This document shows positions 35,335-49,412 of a DNA stretch of 64,000 nt, piece after piece. Within the stretch, counting starts at the first letter, position 1, and every line of letters begins with the position of its first letter. The notes under the pieces were generated by a model. That model was not told the origin of the DNA, did not search any database, and worked only from the letters and a program-made list of their open reading frames with translations. Both the position numbers and the translations under genes were made by a program. This DNA comes from Atriophallophorus winterbourni (lineage: Eukaryota; Platyhelminthes; Trematoda; Plagiorchiida; Microphallidae): NCBI GenBank assembly GCA_013407085.1, contig JACCGJ010013206.1, forward strand, positions 60,173 to 124,172, read 5' to 3'.

Positions 35335-36850
35335 AGAAGTCGATAACAGTATCTGCTCTTCCCCAGCTTGCAGATTACGCATTACACCGTGGCTCCACAG
35401 TGAGTGGTCAAGAGCAAGTTACTCCAACTCGTAGGGTCAATGCTGAGAGCTTTCGTAACTCTTTAGCAAACCTCTTTGATTTGCAAGTGCAGTCTGCTTA
35501 AAGGTCGACTTTTCTGATTTCAACTCACCAAGGAGCACATCTTTTGGAATACGGCCATTTTCCATTCCATACACATAGCCTAATCAGCGTAGGCGGTGCT
35601 GTCGTATAAAGGTGAACATGCTCTGTAGACAAGCTGTAGAAAGCACTTCTTCGTTCGTTAATTTACATATTCGCGATATTTTAAGATACAGCGGATGCTT
35701 TTATATGGAAGGCATTCAGCTTCCGTTTGTGTCTTGCGTGGATCGTCCAGGCTGCACTGTTGTACACTTATGATTTATTACGCATACACGGTATACCATC
35801 ATCTTTGAATTCACAGTAAACTTGCAGTTTCCCCAGACACGACACTTTAATTGTGACAAAACGGCAGCTGTTATGCCAATCCGCCTATTAATTTCCGTGT
35901 CTAGTGAGAGGTTATCCGCAATGTATGAATCAAGATATGTGAAAGTATTTACTGGTTCAAGCTAACAGTATTCAACAGTGACGATGAGAGGCGATACAGT
36001 CCCTTGACCAAGGATAACGCTGTTGTTCATGCTCATGCTCATGATAACTGTCAGAACAAAGTCTCTGTATGCCGACGAAAAACATTCAATGAGTGACTGA
36101 AGCTGCTCATGTGAGTGAACACTAATCGCTGCATCGTCGGCAAATAGCAGGTCACGGATTAGCACATCCCGTGCCTCCTTTTGTGTCCTCAGCCGGTTCA
36201 AGTTGAAAAGCCTGCCATCACTTCGTGTACCTATGTAAATGCCTTCTGTTCTCGTCTTAAAAGCGTGCTCCAGAAGCAATGCAAATAAAATGCCGAACAG
36301 CATCCTTGTTTGACGTCTCGGCTAATTTCAATGGTTTCTGAACTGAAACCGTTCAAATGGACTGAGCCATTCATGCCAGAGTAAAAAGAATTAGCGAGTG
36401 TGATCAGTTTTGAATGGCAGCCTATGATATCAAGCATTTTGAAAAGACCTTCCGTGCTGACGTAGTCGAATGCCTTCGTTAAATCAATAAAAAACAGCGT
36501 ATAATGGCATGCGCCCTTCCCGACACGCTTCTTGAAGTTGTCTCAGGAAGAGAAGATCATGTTAACGGTTGATCATCCCCTGCAGAAGCCACATTGAAAT
36601 TCGGAGTAAAATCTATAAGCTAGAACTTGTAGCTGCATCTGTAAACAATTTTCCTACAACATTCAGAATTGAGATTCCTTGTTGCAGTCTCATCAATCAT
36701 GGTTATTCTCAATTAGCGTGATGATATTGGTAACTCGCAACTCTTGTGGGAGGCACTCCTCCTGCCGCGGCTGAAGAAGCAAACGACTGATGAGCTTAGT
36801 TGGAATTCGGTTTTCACCAGCGGTCTCTCCTTTCGCTAAGCTGTCGTTTT
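35335..36850 (-). mobile_element. Family D non-LTR retrotransposon fragment
   Basis: The - strand carries the RT domain from about 36,840 (fingers, degenerate). FYSGMNGSVHLNGFSSETIE follows near 36,330-36,385. Next come FALLLEHAFKTRTEGIYIGT near 36,220-36,290 and an undamaged catalytic box (LLFADDAAI) near 36,130-36,155. The connector and a very degenerate C-terminal part reach about 35,335. The frame is broken several times. Confidence 0.8.
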
Positions 36851-37634
36851 CTTTAGTGAGCTCTGTAAATTCGAATTAATACGTACCTATTTTATAAGCA
36901 TTAGTTAATAACCGAGTGTCGAACTTATAGTAGATAACAATTTTATATTTTGTGTAAATTCTTTCCAACAATAAATTTTTTATTTCGAATAAAATAATCA
37001 GTTCGCTCAAAGCTTCGTCAAAACAATATGATATTGCAGTTCCGGAGAATTATTTAAAATACTGCCTCCGAACATCACTTAACAAGCGTGCATGTGAAAG
37101 ATTTGTGTTATGTAGACGGTAACATGCGAGGTTTTCTGGAACTTAGTTGAATCGCGCCAGCTGTATGCTTGCCATCTACCCTACAAAATTATGAGCTGAT
37201 CATACCGAGGGTGAAGTATTTTCGTAACACGTGAGTAGAACATTTATCAAAAGTATCAAACGACATGTATGATGACCAGAAGCAAGTTAGTAATTATCGT
37301 ACGTAATAAACCGGCTGGTTAGTAGCGACAAGACTCAGAATAGTTCAAGCATTAATATTTCGGCTAGGTTTCCATGTAATTTTACTCGCAAAAGATAGAA
37401 AAACATCATATTATTTGCCTGTGAATACGATCGTATTTTTGCGTGGAACATAACGGGTGACCTTTGGAACTTGTTACAGATCACGTAACAAGCGGACACG
37501 TTGCGCCAACATTTGAATAAACGTGTTTCGTTTTTGTTTATAGTTCCAGACCAACCTATTGACCTCCACCAAAAATCATTTAGTTATGATTCGTATGGTT
37601 TAAAATCGAATTTAATACAAGTATACCAATAGTT
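36851..37634. other. AT-rich sequence, nothing recognised
   Basis: No supported gene, RNA or element was found. Confidence 0.4.
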
Positions 37635-37775
37635 GCAAGCGCTGCGGGAGAGATTGTTCCTCCGGAATCGGACTGTTTAGTAATTCGAAAAGCTGTAGAA
37701 CATGACAATTCATGCGATTGTGATGTACATTCATGGTCGACATCGACCGAAGGAGGCCAACAACAACAACAACCA
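37635..37775 (+). mobile_element. Family D 3' end only (CCHC finger plus CAA-rich tail)
   Basis: A remnant of the C-terminal CCHC finger (CGRDCSSGIGLF..) is followed by GTGATGTACATTCATGGTCG, GAAGGAGGCC and (AAC)n. It is an extremely 5'-truncated insertion, typical of target-primed retrotransposition, and shows where the family's 3' end lies. Confidence 0.7.
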
Positions 37776-39127
37776 ATATTTGCCACCTCGTCCCAACTAC
37801 TAATTGTTCTAGAAGGTGGCTCAGTACGGACTTAAGACGCACCGTGAGAATCTCTTGCTTTACCACAGTGTTGCATCGCATAAAACTTAACATAATCACA
37901 ATATCGATTCATCAAGCACAACAACTGCCTTGGTGTGAAATGAGCACTTTTGCTAGTTCAAAAATATATGTTAAACGCTTAAACGACTACCTTTCACAAT
38001 ACTGCTAACTTTACTAGTGTGAAGCACTCGAGCATTTGTCGCTAGATTTGTTTGGTGCGGTAACGCTGTTCTACTAGCCGTCCTCTACTAAGAATTATGT
38101 CTTGCGATTTTGTCTGTTTTGCACAGTTGTAGAAGTTGTGAACTGTTGCCATTACGTTCAGAACGGCGTCAAATGTGTGCGCGGAATTCGGTCTCATAAT
38201 CTCAGCCTAATGAATACCTAATTTCTTAATCGATATATTGACACCTTGAAGGCGGGTGCAACGTTGACGGTAGTTCAGAACCGTGAATAAACACGGCCAT
38301 ACTATAAAAGCCTATTGTTGTTCATGGAAAAGTCCTTCTATGTATATTTTACTTGGAGCAATACTGACGAGAAAAACGCCATTAGCTCCATACTATGTAG
38401 GCCATGTTTGAGAATCTTCTTTAGAGCTTCGAATTTCTGTCCTTGTTAAGTCAACGGTAAAGCAGTAAAAACTTGATGGTTCTCAAGTAAACGCCAAAAA
38501 GCAAGTAATGAATTAATCCAAATCCGTGCAACTTTGTCAAACATAGTTGTTTGTTTTGTGCACTGCGGTGAGCAACTTCGTTACATTCAATTAATTTTTG
38601 TCCGAGTTTTTCTAACATTGCATTATCTATCCTAATGTCGAGAAGACTTTTGGAAACCAGAGAGCATTCGTTTCTCGAACTGACACCTTGATCATATGCA
38701 CCATGCTCGATAAATATGTTCTGAATAATGGGTTATGACATATTTTGCTAACATTTCACTTCTGTCGCATAAGCATATTTCAACTGTTACCAAAATACTA
38801 GTGTAATCTTCTTTGGCAAACATTCCCTCTATGGCTTTATTTCCCGATTGATCTCAAACTTATTCCAACATCTTGCCATAATTTGAATACATTCTTCGTT
38901 AGTTATACTCGTGTCTATAGGATCACCGGAAATATGCTAAAATCTCATTCTACACTGATTATTTTACTAAGAAACGGTGCACAAAACGAGTGTATAATGA
39001 AAATGCAACACAGCCAAAATTTCAATGAGAGTTCACAAACAATTACATTTGCGGTGTGGCCAATTGTTGGAATGCGAAACGTTGAGCCCTTGGCGGAGAA
39101 CAAACATTCAATGATCAATGGATATCA
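37776..39127. other. AT-rich sequence, nothing recognised
   Basis: An 86-aa open frame at 38,883-39,143 has no recognisable domain. No elements identified. Confidence 0.4.
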
Positions 39128-39159
39128 TCATTCAGAAGTGTAATTTGAAGACGAGGCCT

Positions 39160-39655
39160 GGTGATAGTTGTTGATGTCCATCCACGATACGTTCATGATA
39201 CAACGGATGCTTCCTAGATGGAAAGCATTTAGCTTCCGTTCATGTCTTGCGTGGGTGATCCAGGTTTCACTGCCGTACAGTGAAGCATATAGTACGCACA
39301 TGTTGTATACCATCATCTTTGTCTTTACAGTCAGCTTGCGGTTACACCAAACACGAGGGTTCAATCGGGACAGAATGACAGCTGCTCTGCCAATCCGCTT
39401 ATCAATCTGCGTGTCTAGTGTATCCAATGGTTAAACCAAGATATGTGAAATGATGTACTGGTTCAAGCTGACAGTTTCCAACAGTGATGATTGGATTCGA
39501 TAAAATCCCTTGACCAAGGACTTTGCCAAGCTTATGCAATTGTTGGCCCAGTATTTGCATGTCGACGAAAAGCAGTCTATTAGCGACTGGATGTGTTTTT
39601 GGGATTGAGCAATAATGGCTGCATCGTCAGCAAACAGCAGGTCACGGTTTAGCAC
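39160..39655 (-). mobile_element. Family D non-LTR retrotransposon fragment
   Basis: On the - strand, RDLLFADDAAIIAQSQKH lies near 39,600-39,655. NRKLTVKTKMMVYNMCVLYA and GSETWITHARHERKLNAFHL follow near 39,210-39,340. The fragment ends where the inverted ~1.9-kb duplication begins. Confidence 0.75.
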
Positions 39656-39659
39656 ATTC

Positions 39660-41517
39660 GGGATATTTTACCAAATACAAACAATGCATGCAACGTTCGA
39701 AAGTTGTTCCAACTTATTTGTTTTACGGGTTCCAAAACAGTGGAGTCAGCGAGGCAATCTCAGAGAAGGATATTAAGTTAATCATTCATGAGGAGCGTCA
39801 CTTGTCTCGTTCGTGAGAACTTTAGGTGGCTAAAGTTAGCCAATGCATTACGTTTTACTTCGCGTTGCGAATCCTGGCCGGGTGGTTCGGCATAAGAGGG
39901 GAGCTCTAAGGCGACTGGTCCGGATGGACGTGTTGAGGAAGGCGATGTTATCATATACACTATCATACACACGAATTAATATTTCCTATCAGGCCTGGGA
40001 GACAGAAAACTTTTCCCAGTCTTGGGGAGAATCAAGAAATATACCTATTATCAAGAAAGGTGGCCGAACTTCAAGGGAATCACAGATTCGAGAAAAACAA
40101 GTAACTTTTCAATCGCCAAATGCGTACGACAATGGTGTTCCGTTTCGTTACTCATCCAATATTTTAAATGATGCTAATTAAAGGCCTGTATTGCAGACAT
40201 CCCGACATCCGGAATTGAGAGAGATTATGCTAAAAAGCTTTTCGATTTGAATGTACTGAAGACTTAGTTCTTCTATTCTATTCTAACACGGATTCTCACG
40301 CTCTTCAGGCAGACTATGTATTTTACAATCTTTTTGAATGCACTTTGCACATTACAAGAGAAAATTTCTGATACATGATTTAGATCCGGCAGTGACAACC
40401 TTGGAACTCTTTTAAGCGCCCTTTTAAGCGCTATGCAATCATGAGTACTTTTCGAGCTTATATTCAAACATTTACTTGTGTTTGTTATTTAGGTTATTCG
40501 TCTGGGTAGTGTAAGACAATATAATTGTATTATACCTAATTCATTTTCGCACCAGCGTCCCTAGTTTATTCTGTTTGATTATATCATTAGAGAAAAGATG
40601 TTTGCTGACCTCTTCCATTCAACGCTATTAGCGTCTGTTGATTGTTTGAGTTCAGAACCTTTCTGCTTAGTAGATATCTTCAATGTAGATATCGTGTTAT
40701 CTATAGGCCAAGATTCGTAGTTAATGTGGTTCCTATTAGCTCGACACGTTGCGCTTTGTGAGGCCGGAACGAGTAGTTTGTGTTGCCTCAATCAAACACA
40801 TTGGTACCATCGCGGTTTCCGATTGAAATGATATAATTTTTAATCACTCTATTCAACAGTTAAGGTCAAATTCATTAAACTGACGACGAATCACGTACCG
40901 CGGAATACAATCCAGTTAACCTCCGGTTACATACTCTGTGATCGCATGAGAATCACGTAGCTGTCCTGAGTTGAACGACAATGCCATTGAGAGGTGAATA
41001 CACGTTTGATGTTAAATGATTTGTGATGTAGTGGTTGATTTTTCAGGTAGTGGTGATATTAGACATGATGCGGAGCAGTTGATTCACGAAGGAAGTATAT
41101 GCATCGCACAATCGAGTATTGTGATTCACTTAAGTCCCGCTCACATTCAAGTGGGAGAGTGTGAAGCTGGAGGCGCTGTAAGTGTAATTTCACACCAACT
41201 CCAATCTCAAATGTTTTATCGGCACAAGCAATATTCATTGCTACAATATAAGCTTTTGTGCGCTCTTCGTTCGCGTGTTACGTTGCACCTGGAATACATG
41301 TTGAGGACTTAAGCAATTTCCGAAGGTAAATATTCGACTTAGCATCTCAAGAAGAAATGAAATAGCTAAAAACGATGGATAGTATCATGTCTGATCAATA
41401 AATAGCGTGGAACGTTTAGTCAAGTGAAAAAGTCGAATGCAAGCAATACTATAAAATGTCAAGCAATGAGTAACTATGTTTTTCTTACACCCCTCACATT
41501 GCCATGATAGCGTGGGC
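39660..41517 (-). repeat. Inverted duplication ~1.9 kb, right copy
   Basis: Inverted counterpart of 26,802-28,697. Landmarks on the + strand: CAATGCATGCAACGTTCGAA near the start, and CAAGAAGAAATGAAATAGC and CACCCCTCACATTGCCATGA near the end. It lacks the ~100-bp local duplication seen at 28,289-28,443. Confidence 0.8.
39780..40400 (+). mobile_element. Family E RTE-like remnants (right copy)
   Basis: On the + strand, a finger-region remnant (SQSWGESRNIPIIKKGGR) lies near 40,015-40,070. A stretch before the catalytic box (RDYAKKLFDL) follows near 40,220-40,250. Same order as the left copy. Confidence 0.5.
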
Positions 41518-43941
41518 TTTTTTCTCTACCTTTAAAATGATCAATCCCAAACTTATTTTTGTTGATATGGAGAATGTTTACGGTATAAATTTAGGACAGT
41601 CATAGTGATGATGAAGCTCATACCGCACATATCGTCGATTCTGCGATTGGTTGAGATTGTTCATTCAGGGAAACACTTCCACATTCGGTTATACATAGCG
41701 TCTCGTTTCAAAGTAGGAAAATTGACACGCGACTTTCGTCGGATTTCAGACGGTTAGCGGTGAGCAACACCTGGTATGATTTTAGGCACAAGTGCAACAT
41801 TTGCACTGCATGTTAAACTGGATATCGACGCATGCTGATAGGCTATCCAGTTGAAAGTTTCCCCACCGGAGAAAGCGGTTGTATATGGGGTGTAATAAAA
41901 TGTGAACCTGGTCGGCTGATGGATCGTTATTAGGAACAGCAAACATTAATGGCCAACAATTATCAGAGTGTAAACAGATGGGTTTATGGAATAATTTAAA
42001 TTATTATGGGTGGAGACGTTAAACGTACGCGGACCAGGTTTGTAGAGTATATATGAGATGCGCACCGTTAGTGCAATTTCGGAAATGTGAGCTTATTCTC
42101 AAAACAACTCTGGCTATCACAACCTTAAAACTATCACGTTATATACATATATCGCTTGGACTCCGATGATCTAAACTATGCTATTTCCTCTTTGTCTTCA
42201 AAAATGTATTGAAATTAACAGGAAATGTGCTCTTCAGCCATTCCTATGCCCGATCTGGGGTAGCTTACTCAGCGAGTGGTCAAATTTAACGTCGGCGTTC
42301 AAAGAATTAAGCATTGAAGCGGTAATGCCCGTTCCGGTTCAAGACTAATCGCAACCAGTATTCTCAATCGTCTTCTCCGATTTTCATGACAATGTATAGG
42401 CACTTTTATTCACGGTCTGCATATGTTTTGCTACTATTTGCTTTAACAATTTTAGGCCATCCTACTTTAGTTTGTCCGTGCCATTGCAGATTTTGCGTTA
42501 TTCTATAAAAAATATTGTTTATTGGCTACCCAAACATTTTAAGTAAACCGTTGAACGAAACATTGCTATTTCGAATACGATCTGGACTTTAAGTCGTCGA
42601 CATAAATCTATTCTCAAAAAGCTCGAGTGTTTTTGCACACCCCAGGGCACGACTGATTACATAAAAAGCGATAATAGTTGAAAACAACATTGTGATTGGA
42701 TTCTCAATGACAGTGTTCTGCTCAAAGAATATTTCGGAGCATTGATCGTCGTTAACAACGCATCGTCAGCTATAATCGTCTTGAAGTTCGAACCTACGAG
42801 GTGTAAACTAATCACTTCATTGACTAGCCTTACTGTCGATACAGGAATCCGGTAGATGGATGCGTGGCATATTCCAAAACATCCCGGAACTGTCTTCGGC
42901 TTTCGAATGAGATATCTGTGAATGGTGTTGATAAAAAAATTACACAGAAGCACGTCGATTTAACAATTTAAAGATGTTAAGTAGTGAACAAAAATAAAGC
43001 CATGCGCAAGTAGACCGTTTTCGCAATATGGAATGTGACCCTCTGGGGATCTAAATGTTTTCTTGCCGAGGTTGTTGACTTCGAATGATTATCTCCGAAT
43101 TTTACAGGTGCTGAAAGTTCGCCAACTGGATGGGGTTTGGGTGTATCGTACTTCACTTTACGACTATCTTCAGTAACAATTTTACAATTGGATATGACGG
43201 AAAATATAATGAAAAGGTGTGTAAGTCAGATCAGGGTTTGAATGTGTTGTACAACCGCACATCACGGTGATCCTATTCCAAACAAAGGAGGACAGTCTGG
43301 AACGTCATCGGTCAAGATATAGTTCAAATTTTAAAGTGAAACATTCAGAATTCACCGCAAAACATTGGATCCAATGTGATTTTCTTGTTCTAACTTCGAA
43401 TCGGTTTAAGCCGATCAGTTGTAACAGACAAAGTGGATTACGGTAACATCAGTCAGTCCAGATGACTTGGTATTCATTCCTAATCAGACCACAGAACCCG
43501 CGTTAATCTCGCGTCCAAAGGAAAGTCGAACTTCCTAGCTAATGTGAAACTGCAGCCATTATTATATTGCCAATGAATTGAGTAACAATGTGACCCCTTC
43601 TATGTATGAGACATTAAAGGATTACGAAAGAAATCCAGTTGCCAGTAAAGATGTGATCGCATGTTCAAGCATATTGCACAAGCATAGTTGGTTACTCCAA
43701 GAATATTCAGGATTAACGATCTGGTACGAAAGCAGGTTTTCAGCGAAAAACAGGTGTTTACTTAGCACGCAAATCGAGCGAGGGTACAGTTTAACCACTT
43801 TGAAAGACATTACGATACTTTATATTATTTTCACAGATGATAAAGTATAAATATTGATAAATTTCTGGCGGATAGCGTAAGAACTAGTTGTGAGTTGAAA
43901 AGTTGTCATCATATCCGTCTACCAATGGGAGCAACGTGCAA
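41518..43941. other. AT-rich sequence, nothing recognised
   Basis: Short open frames only (62-98 aa). The 3' exon(s) of TTC29 could lie here, but I could not identify them. Confidence 0.35.
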
Positions 43942-43988
43942 CTAACCAAAGAAAAAATCAACATTGATCGAACGAAATGTAAACTTAC

Positions 43989-46900
43989 GTGGAAATTTGA
44001 CTTCATCTGTTGGGAATAGCTTTTCTTCATCTTTCGGTTTGGCCTTCCAATCAATTATGGTCTGCACCGTACTAGGTGTGTTCTGTAGAATAGTCTTACA
44101 ATACCGATCGTGCATTAAATGTGCTCTGGCCACACCAATCATAATGCGAGATGCTTCAACTGTCTCCTTGTAAGCGTCTGCTTTGATTGTCTGTTAAATA
44201 GTGATCAAAAGAATATAACATAGGCTGAAAACTTCTAAGTGTCATTTTCAGATGTAGTAAATGTCAAAAAATTAACCTTATTCAGATTAAAAGATATATT
44301 TTACGATTGTTCAGCTCGACGATTACAAATTAATTGTTATTATAAATACTATATTATATACAGACACCAAAAGTAATGTTCGAGAGCCTAGTTTTAACAC
44401 AGGGTTACTTTAAAAACCTGCCATCTATTGTTTTGACTCGCTTTTACTGGAAAACAATCTAAACGCAACTCAAATTGCTTGTTTCACGAGGAACAAATAA
44501 AAATGTTATCAGATATATAGTTTGTTATATACCTAACTCGGGAAAACAGGAAAGTGCCACTAGACATCAACCTTGCCATAGGAATCTTGATTTCGAAATG
44601 AGGTTAGGTTTAAATGCTCTCTGAGTGCAACTTATGTTCACATATCTGCCTGTGCTGCGGAATACCACGACTCTTGGGTAACATATAATAACGCATTTGT
44701 TGTCTGACACAAATGCCTTATTTGGTACTTGAAAATATTATCGTATCATGCGACAAGGTTGCTTCAACTTTCGAATTACACATTTTTTCAAGCCCTGTGA
44801 TTCACCGTTTAGACTATGCTTACGACAGGATTATGCTTTTCAACTCACGCGCAAATGCAGTGCCTATGCTATAATAACAAGCTGGTATTCCATCTGTATT
44901 TGGAATGGTTTTCGCACACATCCAAGTGCACGACATCGACTTCTCAAACAGCAATTTGCTACTTGGTAAATAGGTTTTTAAAAATGTAGATCGCATCAGC
45001 TACCTCAGCAGCTGTATCAATGTTTCGGCATCGCTGGTTGGACAGAATTCGGCGTGTAGTTGTAAGGTAGCCGCAGCATTCCACAAACTAGACCACTTAT
45101 TGTGTTAATAAGAGCAGTCATTGGCACTCGAGGGTGAGAAATTTAAATTGATCTGCCAGACTTTACTAATGTAAGTGTGTAAAAATCATACTTTACGCAA
45201 AAATCACACGCGAAGTTTCAAAGTATACGACAACCGTTGTCACCATAACATCATGATTGCTATATGGTACCAGCAAAAGCACGGAAACCCTAACCATAAT
45301 AAGATTTCTAGTAGAAAAATCAATATTGAAACTAAATCAACCTGCATGCATTATGCTAATTGGGTCACAATTTACTGATGTCGGACTATAGACCTATGCA
45401 TCTGATCCTTTTTACTTCGCCGCATACAAATTGGCACAATACCCAAAGTGGCCTATCGCCACGTGGCATAGACAGCTGGATCAACATAAACTCGGTGGAG
45501 TCGGGTTTTGATCTGCATGATCTAGAATCGCGACGCTGTTGACCCTCCAGAATGCCTAAATAAGCAGGTTCAGTGGCTATGAGCATCTTATTAGTTTGTT
45601 CAAGTAATCCTATGCTTTTTCAAGCGGGGTAAAGTGGAAAGCTTGTTATGAGGTCTGACAATAAGAGCCGCAAGAAAGCTGTCATCCTAATGACGGCCGC
45701 TCATTCGCTGTGCAAACGTTTCAGAGTTGTAGACGCCTTATGTATATCTCAGATTAAAGTGTACATTCCATATCGTTTCAAGGGTCCCTTAACTGTGTCG
45801 TGAATGCATGACGGTCTTATCAACTCATTACTGTAATTGATTATGCTGGTGATTATTAAACAAATGTGATGTTGTGATAAAATATGTGAATATTTCAAAA
45901 GACTTGGTACTGATGAGTAGTCGCAAAATGTAAAGAACAAACTCTACAAACCCATTAGAAGTGTATAATATTCATCCCGAAATCTTTTAAAATATATTCA
46001 GCTATAAAGTTTTCAGTATTGATAATCAATGGCATATTAACGAAGGTCATGTTTACTCGAGTTGGTAGTGATAAACCTCAATTGAATGGTGATCGAAAAA
46101 TCTAGAGCTTTTAGACATGGTTGTATAAACATTTGCTTAATTGAGTGAAAATAGAGACCGATGAAAGTAACCCTACATGATCTTTCATATGAACATTTGA
46201 TCAAAACCGTTCTTAACATCTTATTAGAATTAGGAATCGAGCAGGTGATTGACCAAACTCACCTGTATCATTTGAGGTAACGTGTATGATTTTTTTATCC
46301 ATTTCAAAGCTGAGGAATGCTCTCCTATTTGATCATAGGCAGTGCCAAGCATTTGGCATGCTCTGCCGAGTTCAATCCATTGACCGTGCCGTTCACAAGA
46401 GTTTGCAAATTTCTGGAGATATTGAATGCATTCATCCATTTTATTCATCCTGAAAAAATTGTATTTGATTTATTGTGATTAGTTACTTACTGAATTTCAG
46501 TAGTTGAGTTGACGGAAAATATAAAATATCTAGCGTATCGTCAAGACCGTCTAGAGCATAAGCCAATCTACATTTTCCACTTTTTGTTGAATATATAGTT
46601 ACTAATGAAACAAATTTGTATACTGCTGCTACTAACAGATATTCACTGTTCAGAACGGAGCTTAGTAATAATATTTAACCAAATGTCGTCTCGCTCTAAA
46701 TCAGCGAGTTGATTGGACAAATTCCAAGATTTTCAAGTATTGTTGAACTTTTAAATCATAAGTAAGCTTAGAAATTGGTGTTCAATGAACCTAATCTTTC
46801 TGAGTCCATCTGATGATTGGAAGGCGCTAGGTAACTGGTTGTAGTGTGTAAGTCCGCGGAATGTGAGCAACACTACGCGTGAAGAAAAGGACTCGCTCAA

Positions 46901-49366
46901 TTCGGCATAGTTTTAAATTGAGATGAATTAGCAAGTAATCTTGGCTGCAACGTACTATATTATATAGTTACGATGTACACATAACACAACATTCTTTTTT
47001 ATGAAAATACGAATATACACAACTGAGTAACCCAGGCAAAACACGTGAACAACTCTGATGCTAAAACGCTAAATTTAATTCTAATGAACTCTATTTATAA
47101 GTGAGTCAAAATTTTCTTTTGGCGGTACTAAAATTTTAGGAAAATATCATGAATATTTATTGATTGGGGGGTTAGAAATATGCACAAATAAACGTTGATA
47201 TATCTTTTAGATTCCATCAGTGCATCTTATGTGTCAGTGATATCGAACACAATAGCAACAGTCGAGTTGATTGTGTATCTTCAAGTAGAACATGTTTTGT
47301 CTCAGCTACATTTTTATCATTGATGCTTTTGTATATAAGACCGTTTTTTTTAAATCGAAATTTTATATGTTGGAATTAAGAGGAAACGCTTATACACATG
47401 TTGAACTCGGTTACATATGTCAACCATATGGAGCGATAGGAAGGGTATCTTGAGGTACAATTTAACAGTCCTTCTGCACCCACTGATTTTGAGAATACGG
47501 AACACTACTCCATGGTCCGTTTCCCTTGAGGTTCTCACTCAATCAGAGATTTACAATTTACTCCAGAGCCTTAAGCGCCATCGGGCATCAGGTGCTGATG
47601 CTTTAGTGCTGTCATTGTTCAAAGATGGCGGTTTCGCTTTAGTTTGCGAAATTCAAGCGCTGTTCCCCAACATATGGGCTGAGGAACGAGTTCCGATCCC
47701 TTGGAGAGAAACAGTAATCGCTTCGGTTTACTAAAAGGGACGGTGCGATTCTTGTGAAAATCATCTGGGTATCAGTCTCATTTCAGTAGCTCATAAAATA
47801 CTGGCTTCCATCCTGCTTCACCGATTGAGTACCAAACGGAAGAGCAAATCCGTGAGAAGCAAACTGGGTTTCGTGCCGGTCGAGGGTGCATAGATCAAAT
47901 CTTCACACTCCGTCAGTTACTGGAGGAATGCCACGCATTTTTTAGACCAACTATCGTGGTATACCTTGAAATCCGAGTGGCATTCGATTCAATCGATCGC
48001 GAAAGTCTTTGGAACTGTCTTCTGAGACATGAAGTGCCCGAGAAGTATGTTTGGATCTTGAAAGCATTATATTTCCAAGCCTCATGCAGGGTTAAGTGTA
48101 TGGACAATTGTCGTCATCGTTTAATATCTCCAGTGGGGTGCTGCAGGGCTGCCCTATCTCGCCGTTATTTCTTAACTTAGCGATCGACGATGTCCTAGGG
48201 GAAGCTTTAGTTGGTCTGGTAGGCGCAGGTGTTGAACTTCTGCCGGGTGAGAGAGCTACCGATCTATAGTATGCGGATGACATCGCACTTCTGGGAGATA
48301 ACTATGATATAATGCAACAAGCCTAAGACCACCTGGCACTTGAAGCTTCGAGGTATAGAATGTGCTTTGCTGCTCCATTGCACCGATTGTGGGACTTAGC
48401 TTAGTCCCCACATGAAAGCTAAATTTCAATTTGCAAATGAGGATTTATCCTCGAATTCGCAAATGTGCTTTGCGCCTAAAAAGTGTAAAACACTTACCCA
48501 GGACTGGAGCGGCTCTCTTCCAAATGTAACCGTGTGAGATGTCAATCTTGAATTGGTCGACAGCTTTGTTTACCTTGGCAGTTGTATCTCTCTCTGTTGG
48601 TGGTTGTGTCGCGGACGAGATCTCACAACGTGTACGCAAAGCGGGTGTAGCGTTTGCTAACCTTCGTCATTTTTGGCGAGGACGCGATGTTCCACTCCAT
48701 ACGAAAGACCGAGTGTACAACGCAGTGGTGCGTGCTACACTACTTTATGGCTGCGAAACCTGGTCTATCCGAGCGGAAGATGTCCGTCGACATTCTGTTT
48801 TTGACACCCGTTGCCTGCTTAGGATTGCTCGCACTCAGTGGCAGCATCGCGTTACAAATATACATGTCTACGAGCGGGCGTTAGTACCATGAGGCTACTG
48901 ATTAAGCGAAGTGCTTATGCTTGCTCATTTGCGATGGTCGGGACAGGTTTCAAGAAGGCTTTAACACCGTTTACCATACCGCGCATTATTTGTCGAGCCT
49001 GGTAGAAGCTGGAATAAACGATCGGGTGGCCAGTCCATGACTTGGCACGTTGAGATGAAGAAACTCGCCGTAGCCTTAGACTCAGTGGAGCGTATGGGGC
49101 CCAAAAGCTTCACCTAATAGTTGGCCGGAAACCTTACGAGATATGGCTGCAAACCGAAGTCAGTGGCGGTAGTGTATTTTATTATGTGTGTCATACTTTT
49201 TTATTCGGTATTATTTTATATAAAAACAAAAAACCAAAACAAGCTGCTTTTGCGCATTTGTTTTTGCATATTCCGCTTGCCTGCTTTCCCTTTTTTCACG
49301 CGCTTGCATATCTGCTTTTCCAACTTCATATTGCTTGGCACTTTGTCGGCTCCAGACTTGTGCTTC

Positions 49367-49412
<46 letters not shown>

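Larger units (their letters stand above)
47445..49412 (+). mobile_element. Family A RTE-like element, 5'-truncated, antisense in TTC29 intron
   Basis: The + strand begins inside the linker before the RT domain (PSAPTDFEN equivalent, about 47,470-47,500) and runs to the 3' terminus. LKRHRASGADALVLSLFKDG lies near 47,565-47,630, an intact-looking VTNIHV connector near 48,855, and the 3' UTR from about 49,165. It ends in (ATG)n. Several stops and frameshifts, one 92-bp insertion (48,371-48,462), and the YADD box survives near 48,270. Same family as 60.3-64.0 kb but much older. It lies in the 3.4-kb intron between TTC29 exons 5 and 6. Confidence 0.9.

Noticed and set aside
42657..42953. 98-aa - strand open frame with IIADDALL, resembling an RT catalytic box
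   Set aside because: The rest of the frame shows no other reverse transcriptase motif; a chance match is more likely.
45903..45935. CTGATGAGTAGTCGCAAAATG, a possible hammerhead core
   Set aside because: No stem II pairing, no GAAA box in the right place and no matching stem I.
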